Shown here piece after piece: positions 1-6,185 of a stretch of DNA of 7,605 bases. The translations under genes and the position numbers were made by a program. Position 1 is the stretch's first letter. The number at the start of each line of letters is the position of its first letter. The notes beneath the pieces are model-generated. The model was not told where the DNA came from, ran no database searches, and worked only from the letters and a program-made list of their open reading frames with translations. The stretch lies in the NCBI GenBank assembly GCA_016463105.1, contig JAEMRY010000060.1:1-7605 (forward strand). Direction: 5' to 3'. This stretch comes from Ilumatobacteraceae bacterium. GTDB lineage: Bacteria > Actinomycetota > Acidimicrobiia > Acidimicrobiales > Ilumatobacteraceae.

Positions 1-878
1 CCAATGAGTTGCGCGCCGTGACTAATCCATTCGGTGTAAAAAGTTTCGAGACGCTCAGGCGAAATCACATCCACGAATCGCCAGTCGGGCATTTCAAAGA
101 ATCCTGAATCTGGATACGCCGAAAGTGGACCAGCAAAGTCTTTGCGTAGTGCATTGAGTGAATCGCTGATCAACTCGGCACCCGTGTGCATCACACCAGC
201 AACATCAACACCAGATTTGGGAATCAACTTAGTGATCTCGCCCAGTTCTATTTCTTGATGCTGGTCAAAACTGATCACACGACCATCAGCCGCGCGACGC
301 GCACTCATCCCAAACCAAACGGGCAAACCAGTTGCAAGCGCTGCGTTCAACGCAATCGGCACGCGATTTGGTTCGTACATCATCTCAAGCATGATGTGAT
401 CGACGCCAGCATCTTTTAAAATATTTGCGAGTTCACCAAATGCATTCGCTAACTCGTCACTTGACGGCAGGCGATCTTGATCAACTTTTGCGGTGCCTGC
501 AGCAACCGGCACCATGTGTGAGAGCGAACCAGCAACTGCAATTTTGCGACCAGGTGATGTCAACGTCGCCAAGTCGCGCGCACGCAATGCTGCTTCAACT
601 GCAACACGATTGATTTCTTCGACTCGATCGGCATAACCAGCAGGCGTGAGCATCAATCGTGAGGATGCAAAAGTATTCGCAGTGATCACATCGGCTCCTG
701 CATTGATGTAGTCGAGGTGAACTTGCGTCAACAATTCGCTGTTGTCAAGCGACGCAGGCCCGCACCACGCAGAAGGGTCCATTTGTGCACCACGGCGCTG
801 CAGTTCGGTGCCAGTTCCACCATCAATTACGACGATTTCGCCAGCATCTAAGCGACGCTTGACATCTTGATAACTCAT
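1..878 (-). CDS. Homocysteine S-methyltransferase family protein, 3' end cut by window edge
   Basis: My translation gives 292 complete codons from the ATG at 878 and no stop before the window edge. The family (Pfam Hcy-binding/S-methyltransferase, as in MmuM, BHMT and the MetH N-terminal module) transfers a methyl group to homocysteine in the cytoplasm using a Zn-activated thiolate. Family hallmarks are DGGTGTELQRRG near residues 19-30, GADVITANTFASS at 61-73, and LEMM at 164-167. The final visible residues, SHGAQLIG, are just where the family's GGCC zinc motif should begin, so those cysteines lie off the window. Odd point: where the family normally has GxNC, carrying the first zinc cysteine, this protein reads GVMHTG, with His at 231. 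It may therefore bind metal differently or act on another substrate. I chose the start from the family N-terminus and the TAGAGT hexamer 8 bases upstream. The family call is firm; the substrate is not known. Confidence 0.85.
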   Translation of the reverse strand, partial: MSYQDVKRRLDAGEIVVIDGGTGTELQRRGAQMDPSAWCGPASLDNSELLTQVHLDYINAGADVITANTFASSRLMLTPAGYADRVEEINRVAVEAALRARDLATLTSPGRKIAVAGSLSHMVPVAAGTAKVDQDRLPSSDELANAFGELANILKDAGVDHIMLEMMYEPNRVPIALNAALATGLPVWFGMSARRAADGRVISFDQHQEIELGEITKLIPKSGVDVAGVMHTGAELISDSLNALRKDFAGPLSAYPDSGFFEMPDWRFVDVISPERLETFYTEWISHGAQLI

Positions 879-886
879 GGCACGCA

Positions 887-892
887 ACTCTA
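887..892 (-). promoter_or_regulatory. Candidate -10 hexamer for a leaderless methyltransferase transcript
   Basis: Read on the minus strand the hexamer is TAGAGT, fitting the TAnnnT pattern of sigma-70-type -10 elements. It lies exactly 8 bases upstream of the ATG at 878, so transcription would begin at or within a base or two of the start codon. There is no convincing Shine-Dalgarno sequence there. Leaderless genes are common in actinobacteria. No clear -35 was seen. This is inferred from pattern and spacing only. Confidence 0.4.
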
Positions 893-937
893 ACTGCTTT
901 AAGCCAATATTTCTGCCTTAAAACGAGCCTGTCGTTT

Positions 938-941
938 AGGA
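938..941 (+). promoter_or_regulatory. Ribosome binding site of the FAD oxidoreductase
   Basis: AGGA with a 7-base spacer to the ATG at 949 is a good Shine-Dalgarno match and decides this start. The 70-base divergent gap 879-948 must hold promoters for both flanking genes. Confidence 0.6.
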
Positions 942-948
942 TCAACAC

Positions 949-2322
949 ATGGTGATTGACGAATTGAAGGCTGCGCTTGGCGAAAAAGTGACGATCAATG
1001 CGACGATTCGCGAGCATCACTCGAAAGACGAAAGTTTTCACACGCCAACATTGCCTGATGCGGTTGTGTTTGCGACATGCACGCAAGATGTAGCGACAAC
1101 ACTGAAAATTTGTAATTCGCACCAAACACCAGTGGTGGCGTGGGGTGCTGGCACATCGCTTGAAGGCAACAGCAATCCAATTCGCGGCGGTGTCTCTCTA
1201 GATCTTTCACAGATGGACAAAATCTTGCGCGTGAGTGGCGAAGATCTAGATTGCACAATCCAACCTGGCGTGCGACGTAAACAACTCAACGAGTATTTAT
1301 CGCAATATGGATTGTTTTTTCCGGTTGATCCTGGTGCAGATGCAACTTTGGGTGGCATGGCATCAACTGGGGCATCTGGCACAACGACCGTGAAATACGG
1401 GGCGATGAAGCAACTGGTGATGAGTCTGACAGTTGTGACCGCAAACGGTGAGGTTATTACGACTTCGCGTCGTGCGCGAAAAACATCTGCGGGCTACGAC
1501 TTGACACATTTGTTTGTCGGATCAGAGGGGACACTCGGAGTTATAACTGAGTTGACGTTGCGTGTATTTGGTATCCCAGAAGTAATTGCCGCTGCCACGA
1601 TGCAATTTGCAAGTGTGCGTGAGGCAGTAGATGGTGTAATTGAAGTGATTCAACTTGGAATAGATGTTGCTCGAATTGAATTGGTTGATCGAGACGCTGT
1701 AGTTGCAGTAAATCGTTACTCTAAAACTCAATTGCCGGAAAAAGATCTTTTGTTACTTGAATTTCATGGATCAGCCGAATCAACAGCGATTGATATTGCA
1801 CAAGCACGTGAAGTTCTAGAGCGTTATGGCGGGGCCGGTTTTTTGCAAACCACAGATGAGGCCGAGCGACGCAAGTTGTGGCAGGCACGACATGACGCTG
1901 GTTTGGCATGTCGGTCGCATCAGCCAGGTGGCCGAATTTTTTCGACAGATGTTTGCGTGCCGATCTCAAAACTCTCGCAATGTATTGAAGAGACACAACG
2001 AGATCTTGCTGACTCAAAAATATATGGGCCAATAGTTGGTCATGTTGGCGACGGCAATTTTCATGTGCTGCTCACAGCCGACCCGAACGATCACGCAGCC
2101 CTTGAACGACTTGAAGAATTTCACACTCGTTTAGTTAAGCGATCTTTGAGCCTTGAAGGCACTTGCACTGGCGAACACGGAATTGGAATTGGTAAAATTG
2201 ATTACTTAGTTAGTGAACTTGGCCGTGAGGCAGTTGGTGTGATGGCTTTGATCAAGAAGTCTCTTGACCCAAATGGCATTATGAACCCCGGCAAAATAAT
2301 TGACGATTCGTTTTATCTTTGA
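949..2322 (+). CDS. dld: FAD-linked D-lactate dehydrogenase (cytochrome type) / GlcD-like oxidoreductase
   Basis: This 457-residue protein belongs to the vanillyl-alcohol-oxidase flavoprotein family, whose members oxidise D-2-hydroxy acids such as D-lactate or glycolate and pass electrons to cytochrome c or the quinone pool. The FAD-binding half shows GAGTSLEG at 66-73, GGMASTGASG at 135-144 and GSEGTLGVIT at 191-200. The C-terminal half carries the metal and substrate motifs GHVGDGNFH (364-372, His365 and His372) and GTCTGEHGIGIGK (404-416, with Glu409-His410), then DPNGIMNPGKI near the end. The C-terminal motifs resemble eukaryotic/bacterial D-lactate dehydrogenase (cytochrome) more than I would expect for a GlcD subunit, and no glcE or glcF partner is visible. 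Length is normal and no signal peptide is seen. It is first in a plus-strand cassette; its TGA shares a base with the next ATG. The family is certain; D-lactate rather than another hydroxy acid is probable. Confidence 0.9.
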   Translation: MVIDELKAALGEKVTINATIREHHSKDESFHTPTLPDAVVFATCTQDVATTLKICNSHQTPVVAWGAGTSLEGNSNPIRGGVSLDLSQMDKILRVSGEDLDCTIQPGVRRKQLNEYLSQYGLFFPVDPGADATLGGMASTGASGTTTVKYGAMKQLVMSLTVVTANGEVITTSRRARKTSAGYDLTHLFVGSEGTLGVITELTLRVFGIPEVIAAATMQFASVREAVDGVIEVIQLGIDVARIELVDRDAVVAVNRYSKTQLPEKDLLLLEFHGSAESTAIDIAQAREVLERYGGAGFLQTTDEAERRKLWQARHDAGLACRSHQPGGRIFSTDVCVPISKLSQCIEETQRDLADSKIYGPIVGHVGDGNFHVLLTADPNDHAALERLEEFHTRLVKRSLSLEGTCTGEHGIGIGKIDYLVSELGREAVGVMALIKKSLDPNGIMNPGKIIDDSFYL

Positions 2323-2918
2323 TGCATTTCGTAAAAAATCAGTTGTTGCCTTTTGATGGCACAGCAATTTTGTTTGAGAATTTTCTCACCGCAGACTTTG
2401 CCGCGCAGGCTTTTGACGAGATAAAAAATGAAAATAAATGGGAGCAACCAGAAATAACAATTTTCGGCAACACAGTGCGTGAACCCAGACTTTCGACCTG
2501 GCACAACGAACTTGGTGAGGGATACAAATATTCGGGTGTGATGCGCCATGCGCAACCATTTTCAGAGACCCTTAGTGAAATTCGCAACAGATGTGCTGAA
2601 GTCGCAAATACACCGTTCAACTCTGCGCTTGTCAACTTGTATCGCAACGGGCAAGATGGCATGGGTTGGCACTCAGATAACGAGGCTTGCAACGGCCCAG
2701 AGCCGACAATTGCGTCTGTCAGCCTTGGTGCAACTCGTCGCTTTGATATGCGTCACCGCAAAACTGGCGAGACGATCAAAATTCAACTTGAATCAGGCAG
2801 TCTGCTTGTGATGGCGGGTAAGTCGCAGCAATATTGGGTACATCAAGTTGCAAAGACAAAGCGAGTTCATGAACCACGAATCAACCTGACTTTTCGTCGT
2901 GTAATTGAAGGCTTATAG
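2322..2918 (+). CDS. alkB: AlkB-like 2-oxoglutarate/Fe(II) dioxygenase (alkylated nucleic acid repair)
   Basis: This 198-residue protein matches the ALKBH2/ALKBH3-type branch of AlkB dioxygenases, which remove 1-methyladenine- and 3-methylcytosine-type lesions by oxidative demethylation. Counting from the ATG at 2322, the iron ligands are His117 and Asp119 (in WHSD) and His174 (in WVHQVAK). The family signature N-x-Y-x2-G-x-D-x4-H-x-D is intact at 105-119, and the 2-oxoglutarate-binding RINLTFR lies at 186-192. The conserved PRLSTW segment sits near residues 55-60. All catalytic residues are present, so it should be active. Its ATG shares one base with the upstream TGA (TGATG), indicating translational coupling. 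An in-frame TTG at 2319 is possible but less likely. Substrate preference (DNA or RNA) cannot be read from the sequence. Confidence 0.92.
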   Translation: MHFVKNQLLPFDGTAILFENFLTADFAAQAFDEIKNENKWEQPEITIFGNTVREPRLSTWHNELGEGYKYSGVMRHAQPFSETLSEIRNRCAEVANTPFNSALVNLYRNGQDGMGWHSDNEACNGPEPTIASVSLGATRRFDMRHRKTGETIKIQLESGSLLVMAGKSQQYWVHQVAKTKRVHEPRINLTFRRVIEGL

Positions 2919-2934
2919 AACTAGAATTATCTGT

Positions 2935-3192
2935 ATGCAAACAAACAGTTTCGTGATGTACAGCACTCAGTGGTGCGGTTACTGCAAGCGACTAAAAGCG
3001 ATGTTGAATGCTGACGGAATTGAGTTCACTGAAATTGATTTAGAGCAAACTCCAGACGCTGTTGCAATTGTTGAGCGTGTCAATAATGGCAATCAAACTG
3101 TTCCGACACTGGTGTTCTCAGATGGCGAAGCGATGACTAATCCATCAGTGGCAAAGGTTAAAGAAAAATTAAGTTTGCTTGCTACTAAATAG
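2935..3192 (+). CDS. mrx1: Mycoredoxin (glutaredoxin-like, mycothiol-dependent)
   Basis: The 85-residue product is a small cytoplasmic thioredoxin-fold oxidoreductase. The active site is WCGYC at 13-17 (Cys14, Cys17), and the cis-proline loop TVPT is at 55-58. The segment NGNQTVPTLVFSDG followed by TNPS closely follows what I remember of Mycobacterium tuberculosis mycoredoxin-1, whose role is to reduce mycothiol-mixed disulfides. That implies the cell makes mycothiol. The start is the ATG at 2935, 16 bases after the alkB stop; it gives a family-typical N-terminus, although the Shine-Dalgarno is weak. An in-frame TTG at 2905 would overlap alkB and add ten non-conserved residues. The gene is probably co-transcribed with the dehydrogenase and alkB. 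Alternative: a NrdH-like or generic glutaredoxin, less likely given CGYC and the actinobacterial neighbours. Confidence 0.88.
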   Translation: MQTNSFVMYSTQWCGYCKRLKAMLNADGIEFTEIDLEQTPDAVAIVERVNNGNQTVPTLVFSDGEAMTNPSVAKVKEKLSLLATK

Positions 3193-3214
3193 TTAGTTGA
3201 TGCTTTTCAACTAA
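3193..3214. terminator. Hairpin between convergent genes, possible bidirectional terminator
   Basis: TTAGTTGA (3193-3200) and TCAACTAA (3207-3214) form a perfect 8-bp stem with a 6-base loop, filling the 25-base gap between the mrx1 stop and the hmuV stop. The stem is poor in G/C and no proper T-run follows on either strand, so it is weak as an intrinsic terminator. Its location is what suggests the role. Confidence 0.4.
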
Positions 3215-3217
3215 AAA

Positions 3218-4000
3218 TTACAAATTCTTGCGTGGTGACGGAATCACAATTGGGCCAGTGTCGTCGTTGACGGTGACCACATCGATTTTGTGCTCATAGA
3301 TGTTGCTCAGTGTTTCTGCAGTCATCGTTTCGCGTGGAGCACCAACTGCCACCTGCGAGCCTTTTTGCAATAACACAACTCGGTCAGCAAATGACATTGC
3401 CACATTCAAGTCGTGAAATACAGCAATAACTGTTCGGCCGTCGTCAACTAGCGAACGCACAATCCGCATTAGTTTTTCTTGCTGGCCGATATCTAACACT
3501 GCTGTTGGCTCATCGAGCAATAACAACTGTGTGTCTTGAGCCAAAATTCGCGCCATTGAGACGCGAGCTTGCTCACCGATAGATAATGAGCGATAAAGAC
3601 GATTGCGCATTTCGTGAACGTCAACTCGTTTCATTGCCATCTCAATTAGATCTTGATCTGTGCTTGTCGATTTTGGTCCACGACCCATTTCAACGACTTC
3701 TTCGACACTAAACGGAAACGAAACCGTGACCTGTTGGGGAAGAACGGCACGACGTAGTGCAAGTTCAGGTTTAGTCAGACTCGCAATTTGAATATCTCCG
3801 AAGTGCACAGCACCAGTATCTGGTGCAAGATCTCCGGCTAGTACACCAAGCAAAGTTGACTTGCCTGCGCCGTTTGGTCCAAGAATCGCAACTAGCTCAC
3901 CTTGATTGGCATGCAATGAAACATCACGAAGAATTGTTGTCTCTCCACGAACAACCGAAATATTTTCGCATTTAATTACTGGACTTATGTTTTGGTTCAT
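3218..4000 (-). CDS. hmuV: Heme ABC transporter ATP-binding protein
   Basis: The 260-residue cytoplasmic ATPase powers heme import through HmuU. Walker A is GPNGAGKST (41-49), the Q-loop is in VLPQQ (87-90 region), Walker B is LLLLDEP (159-165) and the switch histidine is His196 in VFHDLN. The ABC signature reads LSIGEQ (139-144) instead of the usual LSGGE/Q, keeping the Ser and the second Gly. The domain order and length fit the FecE/BtuD/HmuV group. The start ATG at 4000 overlaps the hmuU stop by 4 bases (ATGA), so translation is probably coupled. It is the last gene of the operon. Assignment to heme rather than siderophore or cobalamin comes mainly from the adjacent HmuT. Confidence 0.92.
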   Translation of the reverse strand: MNQNISPVIKCENISVVRGETTILRDVSLHANQGELVAILGPNGAGKSTLLGVLAGDLAPDTGAVHFGDIQIASLTKPELALRRAVLPQQVTVSFPFSVEEVVEMGRGPKSTSTDQDLIEMAMKRVDVHEMRNRLYRSLSIGEQARVSMARILAQDTQLLLLDEPTAVLDIGQQEKLMRIVRSLVDDGRTVIAVFHDLNVAMSFADRVVLLQKGSQVAVGAPRETMTAETLSNIYEHKIDVVTVNDDTGPIVIPSPRKNL

Positions 4001-5031
4001 GTCCAGCTGCTCTCACTAGAGCGCATCTTGCGCAACAGCCACAAGAAGAATGGTGCACCAATGAGCGCAGTCAGCACGCCAAGAGGCAATTCTGCTGGCG
4101 AAAGCAATGTGCGTGCAGCGAGATCAGCAAGCAATGTGACGATTGCGCCGAGCAACGCTGCTGCCCACAACAAATCGCGATGTTTTGGCCCGAGCACGAG
4201 ACGCAAAATATGAGGAACAATTAATCCAACGAAAGCGATGATGCCAGTTGCTGCAACTGCGCTTGAAGCGAGAAGACCGACGATTGCAATTGTTTGCAAA
4301 CGCACGCGTTCGACAGGCACGCCAACATGTGATGCAGCGCGGTCGCCGAGCGCCATTAAGTCAAGCGTGCGCGAATATCTGGTGCTTAACGCAATGCCGA
4401 TAACTGCAAGAGGCAAAACCATCGCTACTGCGCGCCATGTTGCAAGACCGAGCGAACCAAGACTCCAGAATGTAACCGTGCGAATCTGATCGTCGTCGGC
4501 GACGAAAACTGCGAGACCGATTAATGCGCCTGATAATGCGTTAATCGCAATGCCGGTCAAAATTAATGTGACCACATCGGTTTTGCCATCGATGCGCGAC
4601 AAACCATAAACGACAGCTGTTGCCAACGTGCCACCAATAAATGCAAAGAGTTGCACACCCATCGGAAATTTGCTCAACCCGAGAGTGATCGCGATAACAG
4701 CACCGACTGCTGCGCCGCCTGAAACACCAACGGTTGCTGGTTCGGCCAGCGGGTTACGAAAGATTCCTTGCATCACTACACCAGCAACTGCCAATGATGC
4801 GCCGACGACAATTGCAAGTACTACTCGTGGTAGACGAACGCTCCAAAACACTGCATGGCTAACACTGTCGGAAGCGGTGTCATGTGCGGGCCCTTGTAAT
4901 AAAACTTTTATTAATTCGCTGAGCGAAATTGTGTAAGCACCAGTTGAAAGTGCGTTAAGAACTACAACGATCAATGCCAAAGTTAAAACAATTCCAACTA
5001 CTTTTGGATTGATGCGCCGAAGGTCGTTCAT
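3997..5031 (-). CDS. hmuU: Heme ABC transporter permease, FecCD family
   Basis: This 344-residue polytopic membrane protein is the channel subunit and is expected to work as a dimer. It shows many hydrophobic segments in the roughly ten-helix pattern of FecCD/BtuC permeases. Family motifs are RLPR (66-69), MQGIFRNPLAEP (87-98), FWSLGSL (188-194), FVGLIVPHILR (267-277, the region that contacts the ATPase) and ELPLGVLTALIGAPFF (314-329) before a basic cytoplasmic tail. The ATG at 5031 lies 9 bases after the hmuT stop. I see no clear Shine-Dalgarno in that gap, so expression probably depends on ribosomes leaving hmuT. Length and motifs are complete. Heme specificity is inferred from HmuT. Confidence 0.92.
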   Translation of the reverse strand: MNDLRRINPKVVGIVLTLALIVVVLNALSTGAYTISLSELIKVLLQGPAHDTASDSVSHAVFWSVRLPRVVLAIVVGASLAVAGVVMQGIFRNPLAEPATVGVSGGAAVGAVIAITLGLSKFPMGVQLFAFIGGTLATAVVYGLSRIDGKTDVVTLILTGIAINALSGALIGLAVFVADDDQIRTVTFWSLGSLGLATWRAVAMVLPLAVIGIALSTRYSRTLDLMALGDRAASHVGVPVERVRLQTIAIVGLLASSAVAATGIIAFVGLIVPHILRLVLGPKHRDLLWAAALLGAIVTLLADLAARTLLSPAELPLGVLTALIGAPFFLWLLRKMRSSESSWT

Positions 5032-5040
5032 TTGATTTAG

Positions 5041-6117
5041 TTATTTATTTGCCGTCATAAGTGTGTCAAAAGATTGTGCCAAATAAACAATCAGTGACCC
5101 AGTTCTTGGACCAAATGAGAACAACAATTCATCGTCGACAGCAATGACTGCGCGAGTTTTAGCGGCTGGTGTCTGGGCGATTCCGGGCAGAGCAAGCAAG
5201 CCGTCGATTCCACCTACTGATTTTAGACCAAGTGTCAACACAATAATAATGTCAGGATTTGCTTTAACGATTGCTTCGGTTGTTAATGGCGTAAACGACG
5301 CAAGACCGAGATCTGTTCCAACATCGATACCTCCCGCAGCACGGATCATTTCATCGGCGCCAGATCCTTCACCACCAAGTAAAAAAACTGAAGCGGTTCC
5401 GCGCACATAGAGAAACGCAACACGCGGATTTATTTTGTTGACAGTTGCCTGATTAAGTGCCTGATCTATTTTTGCTTGAGTTTCTTCAAGAAGCTTCTTG
5501 CCTGATGCTGCAACACCGAGGGCTTCGGCAAGAAGAGTTATCCGCGGCGCAATTTCGCTCAGTTGCCAAACTTCTGGCGTCAGTAAAATTGCTAAGCCTG
5601 CTCCGCGAAGTTGTTGCATTGCTTCTGGTGGGCCAGACCGAGTGTCGCCAATTACGAGAGTTGGGCTTAGCGCGAGCACACTTTCGGCACTGACATCGTG
5701 ACCACTACTAACTTTCGGAATTGGCTTTAGCATTTCAAGAGTTGTTGTGGCATCTCGACCAATAATGTTTTTCAGAAATCCAAGTGAAATAACAATTTCG
5801 GCAATTGCGTCATTCAGCACGATGATTCGTGATGTGTCTGTGATTGTGACTGTTTGATCGTCGGCAGACTTGACGGTCACAGGTAGTTCTGATTGGCTTT
5901 TGGCAATAATTGGCAATTCGAAATCTGCCGCCGCGATCACAAGAGGTCGAACTGGTTCGGGTGATAAATCTACTTTGCTTGCACTTGTACTTGTGCTTGA
6001 AGTTGAGTTTCTATCGGCACAGGCCGAGGCCGTTATAGCCAGAGATGCAACGGTAATCAGCACAAAAAGTGAATGTGCACCGGCTTGTTTAGCGCCTGAA
6101 TCTTTAATGATTTTCAT
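5041..6117 (-). CDS. hmuT: Heme-binding lipoprotein of the HmuTUV importer
   Basis: The 358-residue protein is a type III periplasmic-binding-protein homologue that captures heme outside the membrane and delivers it to HmuU. A positively charged N-terminus and hydrophobic stretch lead to a lipobox-like ASAC with Cys33, followed by a Ser/Thr-rich tether (34-50). The binding domain starts near residue 95 with TDTSRIIVLN. HmuT-type segments include GRDATTT, SSGHDVSAESVLAL, FTPLTTEAIV and GGIDGLLALPGIAQTP. His140 (in GHD) and Tyr237 plus Arg239 (in LYVRG) appear to match the axial heme ligands and supporting Arg described for Corynebacterium diphtheriae HmuT; this alignment is from memory. hmuT is first in the operon. 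No IdeR/DtxR-like operator is evident in the short upstream gap, and no good Shine-Dalgarno. Two out-of-frame ATGs lie just upstream. Confidence 0.93.
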   Translation of the reverse strand: MKIIKDSGAKQAGAHSLFVLITVASLAITASACADRNSTSSTSTSASKVDLSPEPVRPLVIAAADFELPIIAKSQSELPVTVKSADDQTVTITDTSRIIVLNDAIAEIVISLGFLKNIIGRDATTTLEMLKPIPKVSSGHDVSAESVLALSPTLVIGDTRSGPPEAMQQLRGAGLAILLTPEVWQLSEIAPRITLLAEALGVAASGKKLLEETQAKIDQALNQATVNKINPRVAFLYVRGTASVFLLGGEGSGADEMIRAAGGIDVGTDLGLASFTPLTTEAIVKANPDIIIVLTLGLKSVGGIDGLLALPGIAQTPAAKTRAVIAVDDELLFSFGPRTGSLIVYLAQSFDTLMTANK

Positions 6118-6171
6118 CGCATTTCAACATTTGTCATAGCCATCTCAATCTACTAGTGAGTTTCGGATTGG

Positions 6172-6177
6172 TAGAAT
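6172..6177 (+). promoter_or_regulatory. Candidate -10 hexamer for a leaderless lipoprotein transcript
   Basis: TAGAAT matches five of six positions of TATAAT and sits exactly 8 bases before the ATG at 6186, the same geometry as the hexamer at 887-892. Transcription would then start at or next to the ATG. No matching -35 was seen. It lies in the 68-base gap between divergent hmuT and this lipoprotein gene. Confidence 0.45.
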
Positions 6178-6185
6178 TCGCCGAG

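Noticed and set aside
186..613. Two short plus-strand open frames
   Set aside because: They lie antisense to the well-supported methyltransferase gene, have low-complexity, His/Gln/Arg-rich translations and match no family I recognise.
823..2032. Several minus-strand open frames within the dehydrogenase gene
   Set aside because: The plus-strand frame has full family motifs throughout; the antisense translations are Cys/Arg/His-rich with no domain signal.
2319..2321. TTG as the alkB start
   Set aside because: The ATG immediately following gives the same protein less one residue, and TGATG is a common coupling arrangement.
2905..2934. TTG start extending mycoredoxin by ten residues
   Set aside because: It would overlap the end of alkB and add residues not found in the family; the ATG at 2935 gives the expected N-terminus.
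3992..5701. Long plus-strand frames antisense to hmuU and hmuT
   Set aside because: They mirror codon bias of the strongly supported transporter genes; translations are Ala/Thr/Pro/Ser-rich without motifs.
6118..6185. IdeR/DtxR or Fur operator in the hmuT upstream gap
   Set aside because: I looked for TTAGG-type and GATAATGATTATC-type palindromes and saw no convincing match, so iron control cannot be claimed from the sequence.
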